Assembly: GCA_030832235.1 (NCBI GenBank)
Contig: JAURJO010000221.1
Span: 1-9,973, forward strand
Reading direction: 5' to 3'
DNA: 9,973 nucleotides
Origin: Verrucomicrobiota bacterium
GTDB lineage: Bacteria > Verrucomicrobiota > Verrucomicrobiia > Opitutales > Opitutaceae
Part shown: positions 1 to 7,985 of the stretch, in pieces
Layout of the letters: each line of letters begins with the position of its first letter
Position numbering within the stretch: the first letter of the stretch is position 1
The notes under the pieces: model-generated
Seen by the model: the letters and a program-made list of their open reading frames with translations, nothing else
What the model was told of the DNA's origin: nothing
Database searches by the model: none
Position numbers and translations under genes: made by a program

Positions 1-39
1 AAGCGCGACTCTTCCGCTGGTCATGCCGCGAGGGACGGG

Positions 40-3000
40 TCAAGGCACCTCGTAAACCTCGATCAGGGCGACACCGGTGGTTCCCCCGACACCGGAGACC
101 TGCACGGTGTAATTTCCCGGCTCCAACGTCGCGAGCAGCGCGGCGTCGCGCGAATCGGCGGCGAGGGCGAAGGCGCCGACCTGGTTGAACGCGGCTGCGA
201 GCGACGAGCCGCCGCCCCAATTGTCGTTGCCTCCGCGCTCGGTCTGGCCGGCGAAGAGCGTCAGGCGCGGGTCGGCGACGGTGCCGTCGACGCCGAAGGC
301 GGCGAGGGTGGGGCCGATCGCGCGCACCAGCACGCGCCGCGCGGAGGAGCCGCCGATCACGAAGCCGGCGGTCACGCCGGAGCCGAGGTGCTTGAGCACG
401 GATACATTCACGAGCCGAGGGGTGGTGGCGGTGAACAGGGACGAAGGGGTGGCGTCGTAAAGCTCCGCGAGGACCTGGCCGGCCCCTGTCCCGTAGATGC
501 GTGCCGAATTGGGACCGCTCGCCAGGCTCGGGAACGAGATCGCGGCATCGCGGGAATCTGGTTGCGCGAACGGGAACGCGCCCACCCCGGCCATGGCGGC
601 GGCGATCGAGGCGCTGCCACCCCAATTGTCGTTGCCGCCGACCGCGGTGGTGCCGGTGAAGAACTCCAGTTTAGGGTCCTGTAACGCGTCCCCGACGCCG
701 AACGCCGCCAAGGAGGGGCCCACGGCGCGCATGAGCACGGCTTTACCTCCGGCGGTGCCGCTGCCGCCGACGACGACACCGAAGCGGAATTCGTCGTCGG
801 CCGACGCGAGCGAGGTGAGTATGGAAAGGTTCACAAGCCGCCCTGGATTGGCGGGTGCGCCGAACGATAGGCTGGCCGCGGTGCTCACCACGACGCCGGT
901 CGCGCTGGTGACGGACACCGTGTAGTTGCCGGCATCCGCCGCGGACGCGGAGGAGATGCTCAGCACGGGACTGTTGGCTCCCGGGATCGCCTGGCCGTCC
1001 TTCAACCATTGATAGACGGCGCCGGCGGCGTTCCGGGCGGTGATGCTGAAGCGCACCGCATCCCCCGGGGAGGCCGAGCGGGCGATGGGTTGCGAGCTGA
1101 TGGTCGGCGCCGGTGTCTTGCCGCCGGTGTCGAAGGCCAGCAACGCCCCGCCGTCGCCGGCCGCGATAAGCAGGGAATTCCCGAAGACCATCGAGCGGAT
1201 GGTCTTGTCGGCCGGCAACGAGGTGATGGACCAACTGATGCCATCCAGGGAAATGAGCATCGTGCCTTGCGCGCCTCCCGCGGCCACAAATCCAAACGGG
1301 GCTCGGTGGATTGCCCCGAGGCTTTCACCGACACCGGACTCGCGCTGTTGCCAGGTGAGGCCGTCCGTCGAAGTCAGGATCGTGCCGGAAGCGCCGGTCG
1401 CGATGAATCCCACGTCCTCCCACCAAGCCACCGCGAGCAGATTGGCGGTCACTCCGCTCGTCCCTGCGGTCCAGGTGATGCCGTCGGGGGAGTGGCGGAT
1501 ATTTCCTCCATCGCCCACCGCGACGAATCGCCCCGCGCCATGAGCGACACCGCGCACGGCCCAAGTCAGGGATGTGATGCGCTGGGTCCACGTCAGGCCG
1601 TCAGGCGAAGAATAGATCGCGGATCCGGAACCCGAGACAAAAAGCGAAGGTCCGGCGGCGACACAGGCCAGCGCGGCCGTGGCGTTCACGGTGCCCTTCG
1701 TCCACGTGAGTCCATCGGTCGACGTAAAGACCGCGGAGTTGGCGCCAACCGCGACGAAGCGCGACTGGCCGTAGGTGACCGCGGAGAGCGCGGAGAAGCT
1801 GGGGTGAGGGTTCGCGCGCCGCCACGTGAGACCGTCGGTCGAGACCTGGATGGGGACGAGAGTTGCCTTACTGACCGGATCGGAGCTCGCGCCCACCGCG
1901 ACAAAGCTGCCGCCGCCGTAAGCTAAGCCCTGCAAGGATTCGTTGGTGCCCCTGGAGGCCCGGCGCCACGCTGTCGCGCTGGTTCCCGTATAAACCTCGC
2001 CGCTGCGCCCCGTCAGGAGGGCATCGGATCCGCTCGCGGCGATGAAAAGGGTGCCGGTGGCGGTTCCGTTTAGGGACACGCCGCTCCAGGAGTTGCCGTC
2101 AATCGATGAGAGCAGGGTTCCGTTATCGCCTCCCGCCACAAACGCACCCTGCACCCGGGCCACACCGTAGAGGTTTGCGGTTACGCCTGAGCTCGCGCGG
2201 TTCCAAGTCGTTCCATTTGCGGAGGTGAGAATCGCGCCCCCGACGCCAACGGCGACGAACGATCCGCCCGCGTAGGTGACGGCGCGAAGATCCGTGGTGA
2301 TCCCACTCGTCCGCTCGGTCCAGGTGAGTCCGTCGGACGAGGTGATGATCTTGCCGCCGCTGGCGACGGCCACGATCAAACCGCCGCCCGCGGCGACACC
2401 GTTGATCGAGGTGGTGATCCCGCTCGAGGTTCGCGGCCAGTTCACCCCGTCCGTCGAGGTCACGATTGTTCCACCGGTCCCGAGCGCGATCCAACGTTCG
2501 GCGGCGAAGATGGCGGTGTTCAAATTGGCGGAGTCGAGCGCGCCCGTCAGGAACGGTGTCCACGCGTAGCCGTCGGATGACGTCCAGAGGCCGCCGATGT
2601 CCTCCTTGGTGCCGCCATCCAGATCGGTGGTGGCGATCACAAAACGACCGTTCGCGTACGCGATGGCATTCAGGGACTGCGTCGTCGGGAAATCCACGGG
2701 GTTGAAATTCCCGCTGTCGTCTAGGGTCAGCAGGGTGCCGCCGCCGCCCACAATCCACCAGGTGTCGTCGACGCGCACGGCACCGCGCAGATCTGCGCCA
2801 GCGGGGATGGGATTTAGCCAGCGCCAGTTGGCGAAGGCGGAGACGGCGGCATAGGATGCGGATACGACGCCGACGCCATTCGCATCGATCCCGCGCACGG
2901 TCAGCAGATAGTTCCCGACCGTAGGGGGAGTCCAGGGCAGGGCGCCGGCGGATCCGGCGATCTCACTCACCTTGGCGCCGTTCACGTAGAGCTCGAGGCG

Positions 3001-6000
3001 AACGAACCCGCTGCCGGAGGCCGCGAGGAGGTTTTTCCTTCCGACCGCCACCTTGATGGAATCCGCCTCCAATCGAAGGCTTGGGGCCGGGATCACCGGC
3101 GCGGCGGGCACCGACGCGGTCGAATAGACGAGCCCGCGCGGACCGACCATGACGATCTGGCCCGCTCCCTCGGCCAGACCGTAGAACGTGGTCGCGGGCG
3201 AGGAAACGATCTGATGCTCGCTCCAGGTCCGCGGATCCTCGGCGAAGGTCACGCCGCCGGCATTGGTGGAGGAAAGCAGCACGCCGGCGGCTGAGATAAG
3301 GCGCTGTCCGTTGTTGCTGTTCGTGCGGCCGGCGGTGGACACCCGGCTCCACGCGACACCATCCGATGAGACAAAGCACTCGAAGGCGGAGACCGCCGCG
3401 TACCACCGGCCCTGGTGGCGGGCGACGGCGTTGATCGTGTTTCCGGTCGCGACGGACCGGTTGGTCCAGTTCACGCCGTCCGGCGAGGTCAGGATGCGGC
3501 CACTGGCGCCGGTGGCGACGAACAGGTTGTCGGCGAACGCCACCGCGCTCAGGCTGGTGGATACGGGTGACGTGACCTCCGACCACGACGTGCCGTCGAC
3601 GGAGTTGTAGATCCTGCCGTTCTCGCCGACCGCGACGAAGCGGCCTGCGCCGAAGGCGACCGCGGCGAGGGTCCCGACGTTCGCGGGCACCGAACCCGCG
3701 GCCCAGGTCACGCCGTCGGCCGAGTGTGCTGTGGTCGCCCGTACCGTGGCACCGCTGGCGGCGAGTCCGACCGTCACGAAGCGGGATCCGCTGTGCGCGA
3801 GGGCGCGAGGAAAGTGGTTACTGGGGATCCCGGTGCCTCTGGCCCAGGTCAGCCCATCGGCGGAATGCAGCACGACGCCATTATCACCGGTGACGACGAA
3901 TTTCCCGCCCGCGTAAAGGGCGGCGTACAGGTTGTTGGTGACCCCGCTGGTGCGCTGGGTCCAAGCGGTCAGGGGATCGCTCACTTGGAGGTTGAGGGTC
4001 CTGGCGTCGATGCCGCCCCTGCCGTCATGGGCTGAAACCCGCAGGGAATAGTTGCCACCCTTCGGAAACCGTCGGGTGATGCTCCCCAGGTTGGGTTGCA
4101 GCGATCCATCGCCGAAGTCCCAGCGGTAGTACAAGGCGTCGCCGTCGGGGTCCGTCGCGCTCGCGTTGAAGACCACGTTGTTGCGGGCGGAAAGGGCCGT
4201 GATCGGCGCCTCCGCGCTGAGCACTGGGTTGCGGTTCCCATCGACGGCGCCTAAACCGACCTGCACGTCGATGTACTCGTTGGGTGCGGTGCCGCCGATG
4301 GCGAGAGGCTTGAAGGAAATACCGGCGTCGGGATCGACGAAGGTCTCGCCGATCCGCAGCGGCGCGTCGTTGGCCCCGCCCGCGGAACCCGGCGTGGCGT
4401 CGAGGAGGTACGATCCCTGCCCGCTGGTGAAGGACGGCGACTTCTCGGCTCCCCAGTGGATGAGAACACCGTTCTTCAGCCGGTCCTGCTGCGCGGCGTT
4501 GAAGGAGGCGGGGGCGACGCGCCGGTGTTCGACCCAGTATTCGTAATTCGTGCCGGCCGGTGCGAGACGCAGCGCGCGAACGCCGGCGGAGGCGGCGTCA
4601 TCATGGCGGGCGATGCGGTAGGTGCCCGAAGCGCTGACCGTGGTGATCGCGGCGGCGTCGAGGTAACCGAGCTTCGCCTTTTGCGAGACGTTCAAATGCT
4701 GGGACGCGCCACCGCCGCCCATGATGTCGAAAACGTCGCCGTACTCGATGTGGGATCCGGCCCCGACGGGCGACGTGCCCGAGGGCAGCCAGTAGTGGGA
4801 GTGCGCGAGACTTTGCGTGTGGCCGAGTTCGTGGCCCGTCGTGCCGGCGGAGACCGTGTTATTCAGGCCGACCCGTGCCCCGCCGAGCTGGGCCACTCCT
4901 CCGTAAAGGTAGACCGAGATGCGTTTGTGGACGATGATGTAGCGATCGAACTTGTCGGGGTCCCACGCGCCGGTCCCGCCGTTGGCCGCGTCGTACGCTT
5001 TGGCGGCGTCGCGCGCCGCGGTGTACAACTCCCCGTTCGTCGAGCCAGAGGTCTCGTAGTAAGACTTCGGCTTGGGCATCCGCAGCGTCGAGGGCAGGAT
5101 GGATGCCGCGAAGGTCGTCTTCCCCTGCGAGTTGTCCACGAAGTAGTCGTTGGTCGCGGCGGCGCCGGCCTGGATTTCAGCGTCGGTGAATGCGGCACCG
5201 GCGGCGTCGGTGAAGTCGATCTTCAGGTAAAGCACCCGCTTGGCTCCATTGATCCAAGTCGGCGGAGAGGTGAGCGCGGCAACCGGTGGGGTGGCGCCGG
5301 GCCGCACCTCATTCACGGATGGGCCGGGGATGCTCTCCGCCGCGCGGAGGCGCAGCTCGAGTTCGGCGAACTCCGCGGGGGAAGCGAATTCCAGCCGTTC
5401 GCCCGCGACGTAAACCGCCGTGATGTCGATTGCGACGCCGGCATCAGCCTTCTCGGCGTCGTCCAGAAATCGGTACGGGGATTCGTCGATCGCGATCAGG
5501 TCATCGACGGCGATTCCGTGCAACGGCAGGCCCGCCTTGCTCGCCTGCCGGAGGCGGCTCCCGAAGACGAAGGCGCGGTATTCCTTCCCGGCGATGCGCG
5601 CGAGGCGGTCGTAGCGGGCTTCGGAGCCCCGGTGCCAGACGGAGACCTCGAGGTCTCCGCGGGCATCGATGCGCTGATCCATCAACCCAGCGACTTCCGG
5701 CGGTAATTCACGACGCAGCCCGGCCGGCACCGCCCGCTCCAGCGCGCGCTTCGGATCGAGCTCGATCAACTCCTTCAGTCCATTCCGATACTCGCGGGCT
5801 GCCGTCGTGCCGGAGGCCACCAGCGCATTCGCCTCTCCGCTACCCGTGCGGCGCCAGGTTGTAATCCAATCCTCGAACGCACGTGTCTTCGCCAGGGCCT
5901 CCGTTAGGCGGCGTTGCGCCGAAACCTGGTCGGAAAATGGCCCTGGTGCCGTCGAAGGGTTGCAGGCGGGGTCATTCAAAACCGTTTCAGCGTCGAGCCT

Positions 6001-6171
6001 GGTCCCGGTGGGTTTGAGGGACGGCAAGCGGTCCTCGGCAAGCCCTGGGAGTGTCGGGATCGGCGACTGCGGGGATGTGAATCGCTGCGGAACAAAAAGG
6101 GCGAGGAGAGCCGTCGGGAGGATTAGGGCGAGTGTGCGGCGTTGCGGTGTCATGAGTTGGGTCGGACGCAT
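40..6171 (-). CDS. Giant secreted metzincin-like protease with PKD, Ig-like and propeller-repeat domains
   Basis: This gene encodes 2043 residues. An N-terminal hydrophobic stretch (about 13-27, after R11-R12) looks like a signal peptide or anchor, without an obvious cleavage site. A zinc protease domain spans roughly 300-620: HELGHTQSLAH places H447, E448, H451 and H457, and E-Y-G-D-V-F-D-I-M-G supplies a Met-turn at M484. This fits metzincins and most resembles gametolysin-like (M11) peptidases, although S454 stands where their motif usually has glycine. A PKD domain follows at about 646-733 (W-D-F-G-D-G), then propeller repeats (about 737-1017), an Ig-like domain (about 1024-1113), more propeller repeats (about 1116-1680), an Ig-like domain (about 1687-1772; Y-Q-W-L-K-D-G, D-A-G-N-Y) and a tandem C-terminal module (about 1778-2043). 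Met1 or Met7 (start at 6153) could initiate; neither has a clear Shine-Dalgarno site. An extracellular protease or adhesin is inferred; the substrate is unknown. Protease-type fold is fairly sure, M11 assignment moderate. Confidence 0.93.
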   Translation of the reverse strand: MRPTQLMTPQRRTLALILPTALLALFVPQRFTSPQSPIPTLPGLAEDRLPSLKPTGTRLDAETVLNDPACNPSTAPGPFSDQVSAQRRLTEALAKTRAFEDWITTWRRTGSGEANALVASGTTAAREYRNGLKELIELDPKRALERAVPAGLRRELPPEVAGLMDQRIDARGDLEVSVWHRGSEARYDRLARIAGKEYRAFVFGSRLRQASKAGLPLHGIAVDDLIAIDESPYRFLDDAEKADAGVAIDITAVYVAGERLEFASPAEFAELELRLRAAESIPGPSVNEVRPGATPPVAALTSPPTWINGAKRVLYLKIDFTDAAGAAFTDAEIQAGAAATNDYFVDNSQGKTTFAASILPSTLRMPKPKSYYETSGSTNGELYTAARDAAKAYDAANGGTGAWDPDKFDRYIIVHKRISVYLYGGVAQLGGARVGLNNTVSAGTTGHELGHTQSLAHSHYWLPSGTSPVGAGSHIEYGDVFDIMGGGGASQHLNVSQKAKLGYLDAAAITTVSASGTYRIARHDDAASAGVRALRLAPAGTNYEYWVEHRRVAPASFNAAQQDRLKNGVLIHWGAEKSPSFTSGQGSYLLDATPGSAGGANDAPLRIGETFVDPDAGISFKPLAIGGTAPNEYIDVQVGLGAVDGNRNPVLSAEAPITALSARNNVVFNASATDPDGDALYYRWDFGDGSLQPNLGSITRRFPKGGNYSLRVSAHDGRGGIDARTLNLQVSDPLTAWTQRTSGVTNNLYAALYAGGKFVVTGDNGVVLHSADGLTWARGTGIPSNHFPRALAHSGSRFVTVGLAASGATVRATTAHSADGVTWAAGSVPANVGTLAAVAFGAGRFVAVGENGRIYNSVDGTSWSEVTSPVSTSLSAVAFADNLFVATGASGRILTSPDGVNWTNRSVATGNTINAVARHQGRWYAAVSAFECFVSSDGVAWSRVSTAGRTNSNNGQRLISAAGVLLSSTNAGGVTFAEDPRTWSEHQIVSSPATTFYGLAEGAGQIVMVGPRGLVYSTASVPAAPVIPAPSLRLEADSIKVAVGRKNLLAASGSGFVRLELYVNGAKVSEIAGSAGALPWTPPTVGNYLLTVRGIDANGVGVVSASYAAVSAFANWRWLNPIPAGADLRGAVRVDDTWWIVGGGGTLLTLDDSGNFNPVDFPTTQSLNAIAYANGRFVIATTDLDGGTKEDIGGLWTSSDGYAWTPFLTGALDSANLNTAIFAAERWIALGTGGTIVTSTDGVNWPRTSSGITTSINGVAAGGGLIVAVASGGKIITSSDGLTWTERTSGITTDLRAVTYAGGSFVAVGVGGAILTSANGTTWNRASSGVTANLYGVARVQGAFVAGGDNGTLLSSIDGNSWSGVSLNGTATGTLFIAASGSDALLTGRSGEVYTGTSATAWRRASRGTNESLQGLAYGGGSFVAVGASSDPVSKATLVPIQVSTDGLTWRRANPHPSFSALSAVTYGQSRFVAVGANSAVFTSTDGLTWTKGTVNATAALACVAAGPSLFVSGSGSAIYSSPDGLTWTQRITSLTWAVRGVAHGAGRFVAVGDGGNIRHSPDGITWTAGTSGVTANLLAVAWWEDVGFIATGASGTILTSTDGLTWQQRESGVGESLGAIHRAPFGFVAAGGAQGTMLISLDGISWSITSLPADKTIRSMVFGNSLLIAAGDGGALLAFDTGGKTPAPTISSQPIARSASPGDAVRFSITARNAAGAVYQWLKDGQAIPGANSPVLSISSASAADAGNYTVSVTSATGVVVSTAASLSFGAPANPGRLVNLSILTSLASADDEFRFGVVVGGSGTAGGKAVLMRAVGPSLAAFGVGDALQDPKLEFFTGTTAVGGNDNWGGSASIAAAMAGVGAFPFAQPDSRDAAISFPSLASGPNSARIYGTGAGQVLAELYDATPSSLFTATTPRLVNVSVLKHLGSGVTAGFVIGGSSARRVLVRAIGPTLAAFGVDGTVADPRLTLFAGQTERGGNDNWGGGSSLAAAFNQVGAFALAADSRDAALLATLEPGNYTVQVSGVGGTTGVALIEVYEVP
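43..840 (-). repeat. Tandem C-terminal module (two copies) of the giant protease
   Basis: The last roughly 266 residues hold two related copies, about 1778-1912 and 1918-2043. Each opens with R-L-V-N-(L/V)-S, continues with a G-F/G-V-V/I-G-G strand, then V-R-A-(V/I)-G-P-(S/T)-L-A-A-F-G-V, G-G-N-D-N-W-G-G and D-S-R-D-A-A, and closes with an L-x-E-(L/V)-Y-(D/E) strand. I associate this module with the ends of many Opitutus-type exported proteins, which suggests a role in surface attachment or export; that role is inference. Copy 2 keeps the usual ending better (G-N-Y-T-V-Q-V-S-G-V-G-G-T-T-G). Confidence 0.75.
1132..2826 (-). repeat. Second, longer propeller-repeat array in the giant protease gene
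   Basis: This part encodes residues about 1116-1680. The same S-x-D/N-G-x-x-W turn appears about eleven times (for example SSDGYAWT, STDGVNWP, SSDGLTWT, SANGTTWN, SIDGNSWS, STDGLTWR, SPDGITWT, SLDGISWS), plus a degenerate copy (TSATAWRR). At 12 to 14 units it is about twice the length of the first array, which would suit two propellers in tandem. Phrases such as S-G-V-T-x-N-L and F-V-A-V-G recur between blades. Blade boundaries were set by eye. Confidence 0.72.
3121..3963 (-). repeat. First propeller-repeat array in the giant protease gene
   Basis: This part encodes residues about 737-1017 of the giant protein. A unit of roughly 40-50 residues recurs, pairing a F-V-A-V-G-x-x-G strand with a S-x-D-G-x-x-W turn. 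Five clear turns are visible (SADGLTWA, SADGVTWA, SVDGTSWS, SPDGVNWT, SSDGVAWS), plus a degenerate one (EDPRTWS). The pattern is that of BNR/Ycf48-like beta-propeller blades, so one propeller of six or seven blades is likely. The DNA copies have diverged, so this is a protein-level repeat rather than a recent tandem duplication. Confidence 0.75.
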
Positions 6172-6229
6172 CTAGGAATGCGGCCGCCGGCTGACAGCGT
6201 GGGTTGAGGGGGCATCGGGCCGCGAGTGC

Positions 6230-6257
6230 TCGCTACTGGCTCCTGGCGGTGCGTCAA
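6230..6257 (-). promoter_or_regulatory. Candidate promoter of the giant protease gene
   Basis: Read on the minus strand, TTGACG (6257-6252) is followed after 16 nt by TAGCGA (6235-6230). Transcription would start near 6224, giving a leader of about 50 nt before the first ATG. The -35 matches the sigma-70 consensus in five of six positions; the -10 is poor. The same -35 and spacing precede the 6S RNA candidate, which lends some support. The rest of the 144-bp divergent region (6172-6315) shows no clear second promoter for the plus-strand gene. Confidence 0.35.
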
Positions 6258-6315
6258 GGGCCGAGGGAGGACGGTTTTTCCTCGTGCGCAGCCCGCGTCG
6301 ACACTCAATCGCGGG

Positions 6316-7587
6316 ATGCTGTCGTCCGTGCGTCCAGCTCTGATCACACTACTGCTCGAATTGGGTGGGATAGCCGTTGTTGCGCAGGAATGGCCCGAGT
6401 TTCGCGGGCCGGACGGGCAGGGAACTTCGAGCGCGCCGGCCGTGCCGCTCACCTGGTCGAAGACGGATAATATCCTGTGGCGCACGCCGGTGCCCGGGCT
6501 CGGCTGGTCTTCTCCGGTGGTGGGTGGCGGACGGATTTTCCTGACCACCGGCGTCGCGGATGCCGAGGGGGCGCCTTCGCTGCGGGTCGTCGCGCTGGAT
6601 TTGGCTTCGGGTCGCGCGCTCTGGAATGTCGAGGTGTTCGCGCCCTCCGAGGCGGGACGCGCGTCGATGCACAAGAAAAACTCGCCGGCGAGCCCGACCC
6701 CGGTGCTGCGCGACGGGCGGCTTTATGTGCACTTCGGTCACTTTGGCACCGCATGCCTCGATCTCGACGGCAAGATCCTGTGGCGGAACAACCGGCTGCG
6801 CTACGAGCCGGAGCATGGCAACGGCGGCTCGCCGATCATCGTCGGCGATCTGCTGGTCTTCAGCGCCGATGCCCGCACGGATCCCGCCCTTGTGGCGCTC
6901 GACCGCCGCACCGGCGAAGTCGCGTGGCGGGCGCCGCGTGATCTCGAGGTCCGGCAGAAATTTTCCTTCGCGACACCGCTGTTGATCGAGGTCGCAGGCC
7001 GCCCGCAGATCGTTTGTCCCGCCAGCGGCGCGGTCATCGCGCATGATCCGGCCGACGGCCGTGAAATCTGGCGCGTGCGTTACGGCGGGGGGTATTCGCT
7101 GATCCCGCGTCCGGTCTTCGCGCACGGGCTGCTCTTCATCGGCACGGGATACAATCGCGCCGATCTCCTCGCGATCCGCGTGGATGGAGCGACCGGCGAT
7201 CTCACCGACACCCACGTCGCTTGGCGAACGACGAAAGGCGCGCCGCTCACTCCTTCGACGGTCGTGGTCGGTGACGAGCTGTACGCGGTCAGCGACATGG
7301 GCGTCGCGACCTGCTTCGACGCCCGCACGGGCACCGTGCACTGGCAGGAAAAGCTGGAGGCCGGCTACTCGGCGTCGCCGCTCGCGGCCGCCGGCCGGGT
7401 GTATTTTCAAAGCGAGAGCGGAGTGGGCACGGTGGTGGCGGCGGAGAAAACGTTCCGGCGCCTCGCCCAAAACACGCTCGGGGAGCGCACGCTCGCGAGC
7501 CTCGCGGTCGTCGATGGGACGCTTCTGCTCCGCTCGGAGAGTGCGCTCTACCGGATCGGCCGGACGTCCGGCGGTGGCGGACGTTAG
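6316..7587 (+). CDS. Secreted PQQ-like beta-propeller repeat protein (BamB/quinoprotein-like fold)
   Basis: The protein has 423 residues from the ATG at 6316. That start was chosen over an in-frame ATG at 6226 because it places a normal signal peptide first: R6, a hydrophobic core at about 8-23, and probable cleavage near V-V-A-Q. The mature protein opens with W26-P-E-F-R-G-P-D-G-Q-G, the usual beginning of the PQQ-binding-like repeat proteins common in Planctomycetes and Verrucomicrobia. Repeat signatures follow (VVALDLASGRALW, LDLDGKILW, LVALDRRTGEVAW, AHDPADGREIW, CFDARTGTVHW), giving a propeller of about seven or eight blades. No c-type heme motif is seen and no catalytic role can be assigned; family members are mostly uncharacterised. 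It is transcribed divergently from the giant protease gene and shows no sign of frameshift. Confidence 0.9.
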   Translation: MLSSVRPALITLLLELGGIAVVAQEWPEFRGPDGQGTSSAPAVPLTWSKTDNILWRTPVPGLGWSSPVVGGGRIFLTTGVADAEGAPSLRVVALDLASGRALWNVEVFAPSEAGRASMHKKNSPASPTPVLRDGRLYVHFGHFGTACLDLDGKILWRNNRLRYEPEHGNGGSPIIVGDLLVFSADARTDPALVALDRRTGEVAWRAPRDLEVRQKFSFATPLLIEVAGRPQIVCPASGAVIAHDPADGREIWRVRYGGGYSLIPRPVFAHGLLFIGTGYNRADLLAIRVDGATGDLTDTHVAWRTTKGAPLTPSTVVVGDELYAVSDMGVATCFDARTGTVHWQEKLEAGYSASPLAAAGRVYFQSESGVGTVVAAEKTFRRLAQNTLGERTLASLAVVDGTLLLRSESALYRIGRTSGGGGR

Positions 7588-7632
7588 GAGCGCCGTCGAA
7601 GTTTGGGGAAGGCGAATTGAAATGTGAGATGC

Positions 7633-7641
7633 TGGCATAAT
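7633..7641 (+). promoter_or_regulatory. Candidate extended -10 promoter of clpS
   Basis: TGGCATAAT combines the TGn extension with a five-of-six -10 hexamer (CATAAT, 7636-7641). A TTGAAA lies at 7617-7622, but only 13 nt upstream of the hexamer, too close for a standard -35; extended -10 promoters can do without one. Transcription would start near 7648, giving a leader of about 44 nt before the clpS ATG. The site lies just after the end of the PQQ-like gene, so clpS need not depend on read-through. Confidence 0.5.
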
Positions 7642-7691
7642 TTGCGCGATCGGGTTTGCACGCGCGCGGTGGAGCCGTTGAACCATTCGGG

Positions 7692-7985
7692 ATGACCAAG
7701 ACCGTAACGCTGCCCAAGGAGGACGTCCGCACTGAGACGGCCCTCGGCGGGCCGTGGCGGGTCGTCGTGCTCAACGATCCGGTCAACCTGATGTCGTACG
7801 TCGTGCTCGTGTTCCGCAAAGTCTTCGGCTTCGACGACCAGACCGCGCGGCGCCGTATGTTGGAGGTGCACGAGCAGGGGCGCTCGGTGGTGTGGCGGGG
7901 CCTGCGCGAGAAGGCCGAGGCCTACGTTTTCACCCTGCAGCAATGGCACCTCACCGCGGTCCTCGAGCCTGATGAAGCGAATTGA
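7692..7985 (+). CDS. clpS: ATP-dependent Clp protease adaptor ClpS
   Basis: This encodes 97 residues, the usual size of the shorter ClpS proteins. ClpS binds proteins with destabilising N-terminal residues (N-end rule) and hands them to a Clp ATPase for degradation by ClpP in the cytoplasm. The core is plain: W-R-V-V-V-L-N28-D29-P30-V-N-L-M34-S-Y, followed by helix V-F-R-K-V-F-G and M-L-E-V-H60-E-Q-G-R. By alignment from memory N28, D29, M34 and H60 correspond to E. coli N34, D35, M40 and H66 of the N-degron pocket; E. coli D36 is replaced by proline, as in actinobacterial ClpS. The ATG at 7692 is preferred to an in-frame TTG at 7656, which would add twelve non-conserved residues. The 3' end overlaps the next gene by 14 nt. 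Confidence 0.95.
   Translation: MTKTVTLPKEDVRTETALGGPWRVVVLNDPVNLMSYVVLVFRKVFGFDDQTARRRMLEVHEQGRSVVWRGLREKAEAYVFTLQQWHLTAVLEPDEAN

Noticed and set aside
1009..1926. Plus-strand open frame of 305 codons opposite the propeller repeats
   Set aside because: It has a G/R-rich composition and no domain. It exists because the repeated coding DNA on the other strand lacks stops in that frame.
1132..3963. Possible recent tandem DNA duplication or CRISPR-like array
   Set aside because: The recurring units are similar only at the protein level, with irregular lengths and diverged codons; there are no identical spaced repeats.
4456..5706. Plus-strand open frame of 416 codons opposite the protease domain
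   Set aside because: The product is rich in G, R and V without recognisable motifs, while the minus strand encodes the HELGH protease domain here. It is a shadow.
6226..6315. Longer start of the PQQ-like protein (30 extra residues)
   Set aside because: The extension is arginine-rich and would place the signal peptide 30 residues inside the protein.
7559..7572. Perfect 14-nt palindrome GCCGGACGTCCGGC at the 3' end of the PQQ-like gene
   Set aside because: It lies inside the coding sequence with no T run after it. Palindromes of this kind are expected by chance in GC-rich DNA.
6349..7686. Long minus-strand open frame (445 codons) opposite the PQQ-like gene
   Set aside because: Its translation is arginine-rich and low in hydrophobic structure, typical of an antisense frame in GC-rich DNA. 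The plus strand carries a clear signal peptide and PQQ-type repeats.
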